Assembly: GCF_018917965.1 (NCBI RefSeq) | Contig: NZ_JAHLPP010000007.1 | Span: forward strand, 1 to 64,000 | Length of the DNA: 64,000 nt | From: Pseudoflavonifractor sp. MSJ-37 | GTDB lineage: Bacteria > Bacillota > Clostridia > Oscillospirales > Oscillospiraceae | Direction of reading: 5' to 3' | In this document: positions 34,876 to 44,383 of the stretch, piece after piece | Position numbering within the stretch: the first letter of the stretch is position 1 | How the letters are laid out: each line of letters opens with the position of its first letter | Translations under genes and position numbers: made by a program | Notes under the pieces: model-generated | What the model was told of the DNA's origin: nothing | Seen by the model: the letters and a program-made list of their open reading frames with translations, nothing else | Database searches by the model: none

Positions 34876-35190
34876 TTAGATCTCGGCGCCGCACTTCTTG
34901 CAGATGCGGACCTTCTTGTCACCCTCGATCTTATGACCGATGCGGGTGGGCTTGTTGCACTTGGGGCACACGCGCTGCACCTTGCAGGCGTACAGGGGGG
35001 CTTCCTTCTTCACGATGCCGCCCTCTTCGCCCTGCTTGCGGGGCTTGACATGACGGGTCGCGATGTTGACGCCCTCGACGATGACCTTGCGGTCCTTGGG
35101 CATGACGGAGAGGACCTTGCCCTGCTTGCCCTTATCCTTGCCGGACAGGACGACGACCAGGTCGTCTTTCTTGATGTTGATCTTATTCAT
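34876..35190 (-). CDS. rplX: 50S ribosomal protein L24
   Basis: 104 residues. KOW motif [29 protein letters not shown] and the zinc-like end [15 protein letters not shown]...CKKCG, with two CxxC pairs. L24 starts 50S assembly. Confidence 0.97.
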   Translation of the reverse strand: MNKINIKKDDLVVVLSGKDKGKQGKVLSVMPKDRKVIVEGVNIATRHVKPRKQGEEGGIVKKEAPLYACKVQRVCPKCNKPTRIGHKIEGDKKVRICKKCGAEI

Positions 35191-35205
35191 GTTTCTCCTA
35201 CCCCC

Positions 35206-35574
35206 TTACAGCACTTCGGGAGCCAGGGACAGGATCTTCATATAATCCTTGTCGCGCAGCTCGCGGGCCACGGGCCCAAAGATACGGGTGCCCCTGGGGT
35301 TCTTGTCCTCTTTGATGAGGACGGCGGCATTGTCGTCGAAGCGGACATAGCTGCCGTCGCTGCGGCGGACGCCCTTGACAGAGCGGACGATGACGGCCTT
35401 GACGACCTCGCCCTTCTTCACGGTGCCGCCGGGCTGAGCCTTACGGACAGAGGCGACGACCACGTCGCCGATGTTGCCGTATCTCCGCTTGGAGCCGCCC
35501 AGCACACGGATGGTCTTGATCTCCTTGGCGCCGGTGTTGTCGGCGACCTTCAGATAGCTTTCCTGCTGAATCAT
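35206..35574 (-). CDS. rplN: 50S ribosomal protein L14
   Basis: 122 residues. [20 protein letters not shown] start and [28 protein letters not shown] are diagnostic. At the subunit interface. Confidence 0.98.
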   Translation of the reverse strand: MIQQESYLKVADNTGAKEIKTIRVLGGSKRRYGNIGDVVVASVRKAQPGGTVKKGEVVKAVIVRSVKGVRRSDGSYVRFDDNAAVLIKEDKNPRGTRIFGPVARELRDKDYMKILSLAPEVL

Positions 35575-35586
35575 TCCGGCACCTCC

Positions 35587-35847
35587 TTACTTCGCCTTTT
35601 CGATGATCTCAACGACGCGCCACCGCTTGTCCTTGGACAGGGGGCGGGTCTCCATGACGCGGACGCGGTCGCCCACGCCGCAGGCATTCTGCTCGTCATG
35701 GGCCTTGAGCTTGTAGGTCCGCTTCACGATCTTCTTATAGAGGGGGTGGGCCACACGGTCGGCGATGGCGACCACGACGGTCTTGTCCATCTTATCGGAG
35801 ACCACCAGGCCGACTCTGGTCTTGCGGGAAGAAGTTCTGTTTTCCAT
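35587..35847 (-). CDS. rpsQ: 30S ribosomal protein S17
   Basis: 86 residues. [21 protein letters not shown] and the C-terminal [19 protein letters not shown] fit S17. Confidence 0.97.
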   Translation of the reverse strand: MENRTSSRKTRVGLVVSDKMDKTVVVAIADRVAHPLYKKIVKRTYKLKAHDEQNACGVGDRVRVMETRPLSKDKRWRVVEIIEKAK

Positions 35848-35869
35848 GCTCTATTTCCTCCTTCTTACG

Positions 35870-36070
35870 TTATCGGCCAGCGAGCTGCAGCTCGCGCAGG
35901 ATGGTCTTGACTCGGGCAATATCCTTCTTGACCTCAGCGATCTTGACAGGATTTTCGAGCTGATTGGTGGCATGCTGAAGACGGAGCTGGAACAGGTCCT
36001 TCTTCAGGTCGCCCAGCTTGGTCTCCAGCTCGGCGGCGCTCATCTTGCGGACTTCATTTGCCTTCATCAT
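35870..36070 (-). CDS. rpmC: 50S ribosomal protein L29
   Basis: 66 residues. [29 protein letters not shown] and a second helix. The first ATG (36070) overlaps the rplP stop by four bases (ATGA); the second Met (36067) is also possible. Translation is coupled to rplP. Confidence 0.96.
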   Translation of the reverse strand: MMKANEVRKMSAAELETKLGDLKKDLFQLRLQHATNQLENPVKIAEVKKDIARVKTILRELQLAGR

Positions 36071-36504
36071 TCTTCACCACCAATCTCGGTCTCGGCGGTC
36101 TCCTTCTTCACGATCTTGCACTTGACGGGCAGCTTGTGAGAAGCAAGACGCAGGGCCTCGCGGGCGACTTCCTCGGAAACGCCGGCGATCTCGAACATCA
36201 CGCGGCCGGGCTTGACCACGGCCACCCAGTACTCGGGGGAGCCCTTACCGGAACCCATTCGGGTCTCAGCGGGCTTCTCGGTCACGGGCTTATCGGGGAA
36301 GATCTTGATCCAGACCTTACCGCCACGCTTGGTGTAGCGGGTCATGGCGATACGGGCGGCCTCGATCTGATTGCTGGTGATCCAGCAGGGTTCAGTGGCC
36401 TGAAGGCCCCAATCGCCGTAAGTGACGGTATTGCCCTTGAGGGCCTTGCCCTTCATGCGGCCGCGATGCACGCGGCGGTATTTCACTCTCTTAGGCAGCA
36501 GCAT
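36067..36504 (-). CDS. rplP: 50S ribosomal protein L16
   Basis: 145 residues. [21 protein letters not shown] start and [45 protein letters not shown] are diagnostic. Its ATG overlaps the rpsC stop by one base (TAATG). Confidence 0.98.
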   Translation of the reverse strand: MLLPKRVKYRRVHRGRMKGKALKGNTVTYGDWGLQATEPCWITSNQIEAARIAMTRYTKRGGKVWIKIFPDKPVTEKPAETRMGSGKGSPEYWVAVVKPGRVMFEIAGVSEEVAREALRLASHKLPVKCKIVKKETAETEIGGEE

Positions 36505-37346
36505 TAGTTGGAGCCTCCTTCCTTCGGGGTGTTGGCAGCGGGACGAGCGCCGCCGTTGCGGTTGAAGCCGCCCTGGGGCCGGCCGCCATTGCGGTTGAAG
36601 CCGCCGTTGCGGTTGAAGCCGCCTCTGCGGTCGCCGTCGCGGCGGTCGCGGCGGGGACGGTCAGGACGCTCCTTGAAGTTCTTGGTGTCCAGGGTGCGAG
36701 GGGTGGTCCGCAGGCTCTGGGTCAGGACCTCGCCCTTGTAGATCCACACCTTCACGCCGATGCGGCCGTAGGTGGTGGCAGCCTCAGCGAAGCCATAGTC
36801 GATGTCGGCGCGCAGGGTCTGCAGGGGGATGGTGCCATCGTGATAGTGCTCGACGCGGGCGATCTCAGCGCCGCCCAGACGGCCGGAGCAGCAGGTCTTG
36901 ATGCCGCGGGCACCCATGCGCATGGCGCGGCCCATGGCGTTCTTCATGGCACGGCGGTAGCCGATGCGCTTCTCCAGCTGCTGGGCGATGTTCTCGGCCA
37001 CCAGCTGAGCGTTCATGTCGGGGTTCTTGACCTCGACGATGTTCAGCGCCACGGACTTGCCGATCATCTTCTCCAGAGTCAGGCGCAGACGCTCGATGTC
37101 CGCGCCGCCCTTGCCGATGACGACACCGGGACGGGCGCAGTGCAGGTAGATGCGGACCTTGGCGTTGTCGCGCTCGATCTCGATCTTGGGGATACCGGCG
37201 CCGTACAGGGTCTTCTTCAGGTAATCACGAATCTTCTTATCCTCGACCAGCAGGTCGCCGACCTTCTCGTTGCGGGCGTACCAGCGGGAGTCCCAATCCT
37301 TGATGACACCCACGCGCAGGCCGTGGGGATTGACTTTCTGTCCCAT
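36504..37346 (-). CDS. rpsC: 30S ribosomal protein S3 with Arg/Gly/Asn-rich tail
   Basis: 280 residues, about 60 more than the usual S3. The KH domain ([23 protein letters not shown]) and the C-terminal domain ([21 protein letters not shown]) are normal. After about residue 222 comes a low-complexity tail with an Arg/Asp-rich part and repeats of GGFNRNGG, four in all with variations, resembling RGG RNA-binding tails. It lies at the mRNA entry side of the ribosome, so the tail could reach incoming mRNA (inference). Confidence 0.97.
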   Translation of the reverse strand: MGQKVNPHGLRVGVIKDWDSRWYARNEKVGDLLVEDKKIRDYLKKTLYGAGIPKIEIERDNAKVRIYLHCARPGVVIGKGGADIERLRLTLEKMIGKSVALNIVEVKNPDMNAQLVAENIAQQLEKRIGYRRAMKNAMGRAMRMGARGIKTCCSGRLGGAEIARVEHYHDGTIPLQTLRADIDYGFAEAATTYGRIGVKVWIYKGEVLTQSLRTTPRTLDTKNFKERPDRPRRDRRDGDRRGGFNRNGGFNRNGGRPQGGFNRNGGARPAANTPKEGGSN

Positions 37347-37361
37347 TTTGTTCCTCCTCCC

Positions 37362-37694
37362 TTAGCGCTCGCTCACCGCGATGGTGATGTGAGAAGTACG
37401 CTTGTTGATCCGGTACGCACGACCCTGAGCGCGGGGCATGATCCGCTTCAGGATGGGGCCGGGAGCCGCGTAAGTGGTAGACACATACAGCTTCTCAGGA
37501 TCCATCTGGTGATTGTTCTCAGCGTTGGCCGCGGCGCTCTTGAGCACCTTGAGCATGAGCTCGGAGGCGGCCTTCGGGGTGGCCATCAGGATGTTGGTGG
37601 CCTCAGCCACACTCTTGCCGCGGATCAGATCGCAGACGATCTGGACCTTGCGGGGAGAGATGCGGGCATACTTCAAAACAGCTTTCGCTTCCAT
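37362..37694 (-). CDS. rplV: 50S ribosomal protein L22
   Basis: 110 residues. [20 protein letters not shown] and the tunnel loop [26 protein letters not shown]. Lines the exit tunnel. Confidence 0.97.
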   Translation of the reverse strand: MEAKAVLKYARISPRKVQIVCDLIRGKSVAEATNILMATPKAASELMLKVLKSAAANAENNHQMDPEKLYVSTTYAAPGPILKRIMPRAQGRAYRINKRTSHITIAVSER

Positions 37695-37706
37695 GTTCTC
37701 TCCTCC

Positions 37707-37979
37707 TTACTTACCGGTCTTAGCGCCGGCGTGGCCGCGGAACGTGCGGGTGGGGGCGAACTCGCCCAGCTTGTGGCCCACCATGTCCTCAGTCACGTAC
37801 ACGGGCACGTGCTTGCGGCCGTCATGGACGGCGAAGGTGTGCCCCACGAAGGCGGGGAAGATGGTGGAGGCGCGGCTCCAGGTCTTGAGGACCTTCTTCT
37901 CGCCGGTCTGGTTCATCTCATCGACCCGCTTCAGCAGCTCGGGGGCGCAAAAGGGGCCTTTCTTGATACTTCTGCTCAT
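37707..37979 (-). CDS. rpsS: 30S ribosomal protein S19
   Basis: 90 residues. [10 protein letters not shown] start, [24 protein letters not shown] and [12 protein letters not shown]. Binds 16S rRNA in the head with S13. Confidence 0.98.
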   Translation of the reverse strand: MSRSIKKGPFCAPELLKRVDEMNQTGEKKVLKTWSRASTIFPAFVGHTFAVHDGRKHVPVYVTEDMVGHKLGEFAPTRTFRGHAGAKTGK

Positions 37980-37993
37980 CTTTTACTGCCTCC

Positions 37994-38827
37994 TTACTTC
38001 GCGTTACGATGCTTGACGATGAACTTCTCGGTGCGGTTCTTGCCCTTGCGGGTCTTGTAACCCATCGCAGGCTTGCCCCAAGGAGTCACAGGGCCGGGAC
38101 GGCCAACAGGGCTCTTGCCCTCGCCGCCGCCGTGGGGGTGGTCGTTGGGGTTCATGACGGAACCGCGGACGGTGGGCCGCCAGCCCATGTGGCGCTTGCG
38201 GCCGGCCTTGCCGATCTGGATGTTCTCGTGCTCGATGTTGCCGATCTGGCCGATGGTGGCCAAGCACTCGGGCCGGATATAACGGACCTCGCCGGAGGGG
38301 AGACGGACCTGAGCCATGCCGTTCTCCTTGGCCATCAGCTGAGCGAACTCACCGGCGGCGCGGACCAGCTGGCCGCCCTTGCCGGGATACAGCTCGATGT
38401 TGTGGATCAGGGTGCCCAGAGGGATGTTGGCGATGGGCAGGCAGTTGCCGGGCAGGATGTCGGCCTCAGGACCGGTGGTGATGATGTGGCCGGCCTTCAT
38501 GCCGACGGTCGCCAGGATATAGCGCTTCTCGCCATCCTCATACTGGATGAGGGCGATGTTGGCGGAGCGGTTGGGATCGTACTCCACGCGGACCACAGTG
38601 GCGGTGCCCTGCTTGTCGCGCTTGAAGTCGATGACGCGGTACTTCTTCTTGTTGCCGCCGCCGCGATGGCGGACGGTGATGCGGCCGTAGCTGTTGCGGC
38701 CGGAGTTCTTCTTCAGGACTTCGGTCAGGCTGCGCTCGGGCTTAGCCTTCTTGTCGATCCCCTCGAAGGCGGACACAGTCATGTGACGGCGGGAGGGGGT
38801 AGTGGGCTTGAACGTCTTGATAGCCAT
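37994..38827 (-). CDS. rplB: 50S ribosomal protein L2
   Basis: 277 residues. [19 protein letters not shown] start and the C-terminal signature [18 protein letters not shown] with the His needed for peptidyl transfer. Ends KKFIVKHR-like ([12 protein letters not shown]). Confidence 0.98.
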   Translation of the reverse strand: MAIKTFKPTTPSRRHMTVSAFEGIDKKAKPERSLTEVLKKNSGRNSYGRITVRHRGGGNKKKYRVIDFKRDKQGTATVVRVEYDPNRSANIALIQYEDGEKRYILATVGMKAGHIITTGPEADILPGNCLPIANIPLGTLIHNIELYPGKGGQLVRAAGEFAQLMAKENGMAQVRLPSGEVRYIRPECLATIGQIGNIEHENIQIGKAGRKRHMGWRPTVRGSVMNPNDHPHGGGEGKSPVGRPGPVTPWGKPAMGYKTRKGKNRTEKFIVKHRNAK

Positions 38828-38841
38828 ATCTCAATACCTCC

Positions 38842-39141
38842 TTACACCATGCCCTCGAAGAACTCGATGGTCTTGGAGTCCTCGGTGAGGGTGACGATGG
38901 CCTTCTTGTAGGAAGGACGGCGGCCAGCGGGGTAACGGCCGGTGCGCTTCTGCTTGCCGTCCATGTTGATCGTGTTGACCTTAGCGACCTTCACGCCGAA
39001 GATCTCTTCGACAGCCTTGGCGATCTCGATCTTGTTGGCGTCCTTGGCCACCTCGAAGGTGTACTGCTTCATCTCGAACAGAGAAGCGGACTTCTCAGTG
39101 ATGATGGGACGCTTGATGATATCATAAGCGACGGTAGCCAT
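38842..39141 (-). CDS. rplW: 50S ribosomal protein L23
   Basis: 99 residues. [16 protein letters not shown] start and the loop [21 protein letters not shown]. Docking site for trigger factor and SRP at the tunnel exit. ATG overlaps the rplD stop by one base. Confidence 0.97.
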   Translation of the reverse strand: MATVAYDIIKRPIITEKSASLFEMKQYTFEVAKDANKIEIAKAVEEIFGVKVAKVNTINMDGKQKRTGRYPAGRRPSYKKAIVTLTEDSKTIEFFEGMV

Positions 39142-39761
39142 TACGCGAACACCTCCTCGATGACGGCCAGAGCAGCCTTGTCCACGATGAACTTGTCGGC
39201 GTTCACGATGTCGTAAACGCTCAGGATCTTAGCGGTGGTGGTGACCACGCCGGGGATGTTCCGGGAGGACTTCACCACGTTCTCGTTGACCTCGGAGGTC
39301 ACGACGACGGACTTCTTCGCCTCGACGGCGGTGAGGAAGCTCTTCATGTTCTTGGTCTTGATCTCGTCCAGGGACAGGCCGTCCACGACCACGATGTTGC
39401 CCTCAGCGGCCTTGGCAGAGAGGACGGACTTGAGGGCCAGACGTTTGACCTTCTTGTTCAGGGTGTAGCTGTAGTCACGGGGCTTGGGAGCGAACACGAT
39501 GCCGCCGTGGGTCCACTGGGGGGCGCGGGTAGAACCCTGACGGGCACGGCCGGTGCCCTTCTGGCGCCAGGGCTTGATGCCGCCGCCGGAGACCTCAGCG
39601 CGGGTCAGAGCGGACTGGGTGCCCTGACGGCAGTTGGCCAGGTGGTTCTTGACGACCTCGTGGACAACGACCTCGTTGGGCTCGATACCGAAGATGGCGT
39701 CGGAGAGCTCCACTTCGCCGACCTTCGTGCCGGTCATGTTAACAACGTTTGCCTTAGGCAT
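39141..39761 (-). CDS. rplD: 50S ribosomal protein L4
   Basis: 206 residues. [30 protein letters not shown] is the tunnel-loop signature. In enteric bacteria L4 also represses the S10 operon by its leader; whether this happens here is not known. Confidence 0.98.
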   Translation of the reverse strand: MPKANVVNMTGTKVGEVELSDAIFGIEPNEVVVHEVVKNHLANCRQGTQSALTRAEVSGGGIKPWRQKGTGRARQGSTRAPQWTHGGIVFAPKPRDYSYTLNKKVKRLALKSVLSAKAAEGNIVVVDGLSLDEIKTKNMKSFLTAVEAKKSVVVTSEVNENVVKSSRNIPGVVTTTAKILSVYDIVNADKFIVDKAALAVIEEVFA

Positions 39762-39778
39762 TTGGTTTCTCTCCTTTC

Positions 39779-40504
39779 TTAGCGGTTACGCGCAGACGCC
39801 TTCTGGGGATTGACGCGGGCGGAAGCCTTCTGCGGGTTGTTGCTGATGCCGGCAGCCGCACCCTTCTCCTTGACGTTGATCACGCTGTTGCGCAGATACA
39901 CGAGGCCGCCCTTGGGGCCGGGGATCGCGCCGCGCACGGCGATGATGCCAAGCTCGGAGTCCACCTTGATCACGTCCAGGTTCAGGACGGTGACCTGATC
40001 GCAGCCCATATGGCCGGCGCCGATCTTGCCCTTGAAGATGCGGGAAGGATCGGTAGCGGGGCCCATGGAGCCGGCGTGACGATGCACAGGGCCGGTACCG
40101 TGAGACTCCTTCAGGCGATGGGCGCCGTGACGCTTGATGACGCCGGCGTAGCCCTTGCCCTTGCTGATGCCGGTGACGTCCACGCGGTCGCCCTCGGCGA
40201 ACACATCGATCTTCACCTCGTCGCCCACGTTCATCTCGGCGGCATTGTCGAGCTTGAACTCCTTCAGGACCTTCTTGGGGGCAACGCCCGCCTTCTTCAG
40301 ATGGCCCAGCTCAGGCTTGGTGAGCTTCTTCTCGGCGACTTCCTCGTAGCCGAGCTGCACGGCGGTGTAGCCGTCCTTCTCCTCGGTCTTCTTCTGCACG
40401 ACGGTGCAGGGGCCCGCCTCGATGACGGTGACCGGGATGACCTTACCTTCGGCGTCAAAGATCTGCGTCATGCCGACCTTCTTACCGATGATGGCCTTTT
40501 CCAT
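39779..40504 (-). CDS. rplC: 50S ribosomal protein L3 with repeated C-terminal tail
   Basis: 241 residues, 25-30 longer than usual. Motifs [14 protein letters not shown] and [16 protein letters not shown] are standard. After KEKGAAAGI the protein ends in two copies of NPQKASAR, an extra tail not needed for the fold. Followed after 17 bp by rplD. Confidence 0.97.
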   Translation of the reverse strand: MEKAIIGKKVGMTQIFDAEGKVIPVTVIEAGPCTVVQKKTEEKDGYTAVQLGYEEVAEKKLTKPELGHLKKAGVAPKKVLKEFKLDNAAEMNVGDEVKIDVFAEGDRVDVTGISKGKGYAGVIKRHGAHRLKESHGTGPVHRHAGSMGPATDPSRIFKGKIGAGHMGCDQVTVLNLDVIKVDSELGIIAVRGAIPGPKGGLVYLRNSVINVKEKGAAAGISNNPQKASARVNPQKASARNR

Positions 40505-40645
40505 GTTTTTTCCTCCTTGATAAGGTTATTGGTTGGACGAGTTGAGCATTGGTCTCTCATTGCTCGGCCAACTTGACCCGTCCATCTCAAGATGCGATGG
40601 ACAGCGGGTTCAACACATTCGTTTGCGGTCGTCAGACGAGAAGCC

Positions 40646-40960
40646 TTACAGCTTGATCTCGATCTCGACGCCGGCGGGGAGCTCCAGAGACATCAGAGCC
40701 TCGACGGTCTTGGGGGAGGGCTTCTGGATGTCAATCAGGCGCTTGTGGGTGCGGCGCTCGAACTGCTCACGGGAATCCTTGTACTTGTGGACGGCCCGCA
40801 GGATGGTGACCACCTCTTTCTTGGTGGGCAGGGGGATGGGGCCGGACACGGAAGCGCCGGTGCGCTTGGCGGTCTCGACGATCTTCTCAGCGCTCTGGTC
40901 GATGAGCTGATGGTCGTAGGCCTTCAGGCGGATGCGGATCATTTCTTTCTGAGCTGCCAT
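40646..40960 (-). CDS. rpsJ: 30S ribosomal protein S10
   Basis: 104 residues. [33 protein letters not shown] start block and [25 protein letters not shown]10 is also NusE in antitermination. The ATG at 40960 has AAGGAGG 8 nt upstream. First gene of the cluster; 141 bp separate it from rplC, containing a GAGCA/TGCTC hairpin. Confidence 0.98.
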   Translation of the reverse strand: MAAQKEMIRIRLKAYDHQLIDQSAEKIVETAKRTGASVSGPIPLPTKKEVVTILRAVHKYKDSREQFERRTHKRLIDIQKPSPKTVEALMSLELPAGVEIEIKL

Positions 40961-41237
40961 GATTGTTTTCCTCCTTGAAACATACGAAGTGACGTTCTGT
41001 ATTCCGTGCACGCTTCGTACGGTGAGAATCTTCTGTACACGTTTCCGTGCGTATCATTCTGTGACACGAAGAAAACCGGCGCAAAAGCAGCCGGTTTCGT
41101 CCCTGCACAGCGATATACGCCGTGTACGGAACCTTCTCAGCCGCCCGATTTGCTCGGACATACTCCGCGGAAGTTACCGGCAAAGCCGCAATCTCCCGCA
41201 TCATCGCAAGGTGTGCCCTTATCACAGGCACTCGTTT
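40961..41237 (-). promoter_or_regulatory. Long 5' leader of the S10 operon
   Basis: About 270 nt between the promoter and rpsJ. It holds a hairpin AACCGGC...GCCGGTT followed by TTCTTC (41073-41097, terminator-like) and another long stem (CGTACGAAG with CTTCGTATG, 40980-41020) just before the ribosome site. These could attenuate the operon. The leader is open in one frame over rpsJ, but it has no ribosome site and no aa signature. Confidence 0.6.
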
Positions 41238-41266
41238 ATTGTACCAGATCGGAGCGGTGGTGTCAA
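41238..41266 (-). promoter_or_regulatory. Main promoter of the S10-spc-alpha cluster
   Basis: Minus strand: consensus -35 TTGACA (41266-41261), 17-nt spacer and -10 TACAAT (41243-41238). It lies about 63 bp after the aroE stop, with no terminator between them. Confidence 0.9.
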
Positions 41267-41328
41267 GCCGCCATACCCCATTTTTTCGCCGAACTCCAGC
41301 TCGTTCCGCTCCGGTCCTTTGTGCATAT

Positions 41329-42198
41329 TCAGCCGCAGGCCGCCAGCGCCGCCTCCACAGCGGGCAGGACGGCCCCCCCGTCGATGCTCTCCCCGGTGAA
41401 ATGCTCCAGTGCGAAGACGGCCTGCCAGATCAGCATCCCAAGCCCGTTGAGGCCCAGATGCCCGCGCAGGCGGGCCTGCCGCAGGAGTTCCGTTTCCGCC
41501 GGGGCATAGATCAGGTCGCACACCGCCGCCCCGTCCTTCAGGGCATCCAGGAAGCCGAAGGACTCGAACTGCCCCGCCGTGCCCGTCATCCCCAAGTTGG
41601 TGCAGTTGACCACCAGGTCGGCCTCCGACGCCAGCCTGCTCAGCGTTTCCTGGTCGAACGCCGCCGGGACCATCCGTCCGTCCCCGTGGGCGGCGCAGAG
41701 GGCCTCCGCCTTCTCCACGGTCCGGTTGGCCACGATCACCCGTTCGGCCCTCCCGGCCTGGCAGAGCTTGGGGGCTACGGCCTTCGCGGCCCCGCCGGCC
41801 CCCAGCACCAGGACGGTCCGGCCCTCCGTGGCGACCCCGGCCTGCCCCAGAGCGGCCAGAAAGCCCCGGCCGTCGGTGTTGTAGCCGTACCGCTTCCCGT
41901 CCCGGAGGACCACGGTGTTCACCGCGCCGTACATCCGGGCATCCTCGTCCAGCGCGTCCATCAGGGGCACCAGCTCCTGCTTGTGGGGCATCGTGGCATT
42001 GAAGCCTGCGTATCCGGCGAACTCAGCGCACTCCAGCCACTCCCGGCAGGTCCCCCGGGCCACTGGCTGACAGAGATAGAGATAGTCCAGCCCCAGAGTC
42101 CGGATCATGGTGTTCTGGATGACCGGCGACTTGGAGTGGAGCACCGGGTCCCCGATGACACAGAGCTTTTTCGTGGTGTTCTTCAGCTCCACCTGCAT
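41329..42198 (-). CDS. aroE: Shikimate dehydrogenase
   Basis: 289 residues. Reduces 3-dehydroshikimate to shikimate with NADPH. SKSPVIQN binds shikimate, NATMPHKQ carries the catalytic Lys (family N-V-T-x-P-x-K), and GAGGAAKAV is the dinucleotide loop, followed by NRTVEKAE, which favours NADPH. ATG at 42198 has AGGAGGG upstream. Last gene of the aro operon. Confidence 0.95.
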   Translation of the reverse strand: MQVELKNTTKKLCVIGDPVLHSKSPVIQNTMIRTLGLDYLYLCQPVARGTCREWLECAEFAGYAGFNATMPHKQELVPLMDALDEDARMYGAVNTVVLRDGKRYGYNTDGRGFLAALGQAGVATEGRTVLVLGAGGAAKAVAPKLCQAGRAERVIVANRTVEKAEALCAAHGDGRMVPAAFDQETLSRLASEADLVVNCTNLGMTGTAGQFESFGFLDALKDGAAVCDLIYAPAETELLRQARLRGHLGLNGLGMLIWQAVFALEHFTGESIDGGAVLPAVEAALAACG

Positions 42199-42202
42199 GA
42201 TC

Positions 42203-42637
42203 TCAGCCCTCCTGACGGGACAGGAAGTAGGACATGGCGGCCTCATAGCCGTAGAGCCCCAGGCCGCAGATCTGCCCCACACACCCGGCGGCGGTGACGC
42301 TCTTGTGGCGGAACTCCTCCCGCTGGTGGATGTTGGAGATATGCACCTCCACGCAGGGGACGCTCACCGCCTTGAGGGCGTCCAGGATCGCCACGGAGTA
42401 GTGGGTATAGGCGCCGGGGTTCATGACGATGGCGTCGTAGACTCCCTGCGCCGCCTGGATGGCGTCCACGATGGCCCCCTCGTGGTTGGACTGGAAGCAC
42501 TCTGCCGTGGAGCCGTGCTCGGCGGCGAAGGCCTTCAGCCGCAGGCAGAGGCTCTCATAGGTGTTCTCGCCATAGATGCCGGGCTCCCGCTGGCCCAGCA
42601 GGTTCAGATTGGGCCCGTTGATGATGAGGAATTTCAT
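42203..42637 (-). CDS. aroQ: 3-Dehydroquinate dehydratase, type II
   Basis: 144 residues. PNLNLLGQREPGIYG (active-site Arg and Tyr), QSNHEGAIVDAIQ, NPGAYTHYS and HISNIHQREEFRHKS (His) mark the type II dodecameric enzyme. Its ATG overlaps the aroK stop (ATGA-like, four bases). Confidence 0.97.
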   Translation of the reverse strand: MKFLIINGPNLNLLGQREPGIYGENTYESLCLRLKAFAAEHGSTAECFQSNHEGAIVDAIQAAQGVYDAIVMNPGAYTHYSVAILDALKAVSVPCVEVHISNIHQREEFRHKSVTAAGCVGQICGLGLYGYEAAMSYFLSRQEG

Positions 42638-43128
42638 TTGTCCAAGACCTCCATGATCATATCCGCCGCCTCTCCCGGGGTGGAATGACCTTCGATGATA
42701 TGGTCGGCCCACTTCTCGTAGACCGGCTCCCGTCTGCGGTACCGCTCCAGGAAGGCCTCTCGCCCGGCCTGTCCCAGAGGGCGGTCCTCCATGGATACGC
42801 TGTCATAGATCGCGCCCGGGTCCCGGCGCAGGAAGAACACAGTTCCGCTGGCCTTCAGCGGGGCGATGCAGTCCCGGCGCAGGGGCAGACCGCCGCCGCA
42901 GGCCACCACCCGGCCGCTCCGCTCGGACAGGTCCTCCGCCACCGCCAGCTCACAGCCCCGGAAGTACTCCTCCCCCTCTTCCGCGAAGATGGTCGGGATG
43001 GAGCGCCCCTCGATCTCCTCCACCATGGCGTCGGTGTCGTTCAGCTCCATGCCCAGACGTCTGGCCAGGATGGCGCCCACTGTGGACTTGCCGCAGCCCA
43101 TCATGCCGATCAGGATCACGTTCTTCAT
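42634..43128 (-). CDS. aroK: Shikimate kinase
   Basis: 164 residues. P-loop GMMGCGKSTVG (residues 8-18), DTDAMVEE (Asp binding shikimate), GGGLPLR and the lid DRPLG. ATG overlaps the pheA stop by four bases. Confidence 0.96.
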   Translation of the reverse strand: MKNVILIGMMGCGKSTVGAILARRLGMELNDTDAMVEEIEGRSIPTIFAEEGEEYFRGCELAVAEDLSERSGRVVACGGGLPLRRDCIAPLKASGTVFFLRRDPGAIYDSVSMEDRPLGQAGREAFLERYRRREPVYEKWADHIIEGHSTPGEAADMIMEVLDK

Positions 43129-44291
43129 GCGTCCTCGTCCTCCCACGCCTTGAAGTTGCCCAGGATCCGCACCTGGCTGGCCAACTGGGAGAGCTCATGG
43201 AGCATCCCATCCATGCCGGGGGCGGCCAGGTCGCCGGTGAAATCCAGGAAGAACAGGTACTCCCACCCCCGTCCGGGGATGGGCCTGGACTCGATCTTCA
43301 GCAGGTTGAGCCCCTGTACGGCGAACACCGTCAGGATCTCATGGAGGGATCCGCTCTGATGGGGCAGACGGAAGAGGGCGCTGATCTTGTTCCGTCCGGG
43401 CCGGAGCTCCATCACCGGAGCGACCACCACGAAGCGGGTGTGGTTCTGGCTGTTGTAGTTGACCCCCTCCGCCAGGATGTGCAGACCGTAGATCTCCGCG
43501 GCCCGGCGGGAGCAGATGGCGGCGGCGGTGCGGTCGCCGGTCTCGGCCACCTGCTTGGCGGAGCCTGCCGTGTCCAGCGTCGGGACCCGCTCCCACTCCC
43601 GGTGCTGATCCAGATACTTCTCCGACTGCATGAGCCCCTGTTCATGGGAGTACACCGTCCGGATGTCCTCCAGCCCCACTCCAGGCAGGGCCATGAGGCA
43701 GTGCTCCACCTTCACCTGATACTCACCCACCATATAATAGTGGTACTGAGCCAGCAGATCGTATACCTGCCGGATGGAACCGGTGGAGCTGTTCTCCACT
43801 GGGAGGACGGCATAGTCGGCCTCGCCCCTCTCCAGAGCCGTGAACACGTCGTTGAACCAGGGAAGGCCCCGGCTGGACACATCCTTCCCGAAGAAGCCCA
43901 CAGCGGCCTCCTCGCTGTAGCATCCCGGTTCGCCCTGATAGACCACCCGGGGGCGCTCCACCGGCGGCCGGGCTTTGGCCACCGCCTCCACATAGGCGGC
44001 ATACCCCGGGTCCCCGGCGTCCTCTGTGACCAGTCCTCTCTGCTGGCGGCGGGAGATGGCCATGATGCTCTCATAGAGCTCGGCCACATCGGCCCGGCGG
44101 GCAGGGTCCGCCGCCAGGGCGGTCTTGGCGGCGATGACCTGCCGCTCCCGTCCGGCGTCCAGCACCGGCACTCCGTGGGCCGCCTTCCACTCCCCCACCC
44201 TTCCGGTGATCTCCATCCGGCGGAGGAAGAGCTCCACCAGCTCCTCGTCGATGTGGTCGATCTCCTGTCGGTACTGATCCAATCCGCTCAT
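43125..44291 (-). CDS. pheA: Bifunctional chorismate mutase / prephenate dehydratase
   Basis: 388 residues. Chorismate mutase (AroQ class) at 1-90 with RQEIDHIDEELVELFLRRM; prephenate dehydratase about 115-290 with GEPGCYSEEAA, VLPVENSSTGSI and NHTRFVVV; ACT domain about 300-380 with the ESRP motif (KIESRPIPG), where phenylalanine inhibits. Makes phenylpyruvate. No tyrA lies in the operon. ATG at 44291. Confidence 0.95.
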   Translation of the reverse strand: MSGLDQYRQEIDHIDEELVELFLRRMEITGRVGEWKAAHGVPVLDAGRERQVIAAKTALAADPARRADVAELYESIMAISRRQQRGLVTEDAGDPGYAAYVEAVAKARPPVERPRVVYQGEPGCYSEEAAVGFFGKDVSSRGLPWFNDVFTALERGEADYAVLPVENSSTGSIRQVYDLLAQYHYYMVGEYQVKVEHCLMALPGVGLEDIRTVYSHEQGLMQSEKYLDQHREWERVPTLDTAGSAKQVAETGDRTAAAICSRRAAEIYGLHILAEGVNYNSQNHTRFVVVAPVMELRPGRNKISALFRLPHQSGSLHEILTVFAVQGLNLLKIESRPIPGRGWEYLFFLDFTGDLAAPGMDGMLHELSQLASQVRILGNFKAWEDEDA

Positions 44292-44383
44292 GCCGTTCTC
44301 CCTTTCCTGCCCATCCTCGTTCCAGGGCCGATGCCTTTCTTTTTATGGTATACTATCCGACCCCGGCGCGCAAGTCCCGGAGA

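Noticed and set aside
34302-34922. Longer rplE start at 34922
   Set aside because: The added residues overlap rplX, are Arg/Ser-rich and lie upstream of the clear GGAGGAG ribosome site of the ATG at 34856.
40887-41231. 114-residue minus-strand frame in the S10 leader
   Set aside because: It overlaps rpsJ in another frame, has no ribosome site and shows no conserved motif; it is more likely an untranslated leader.
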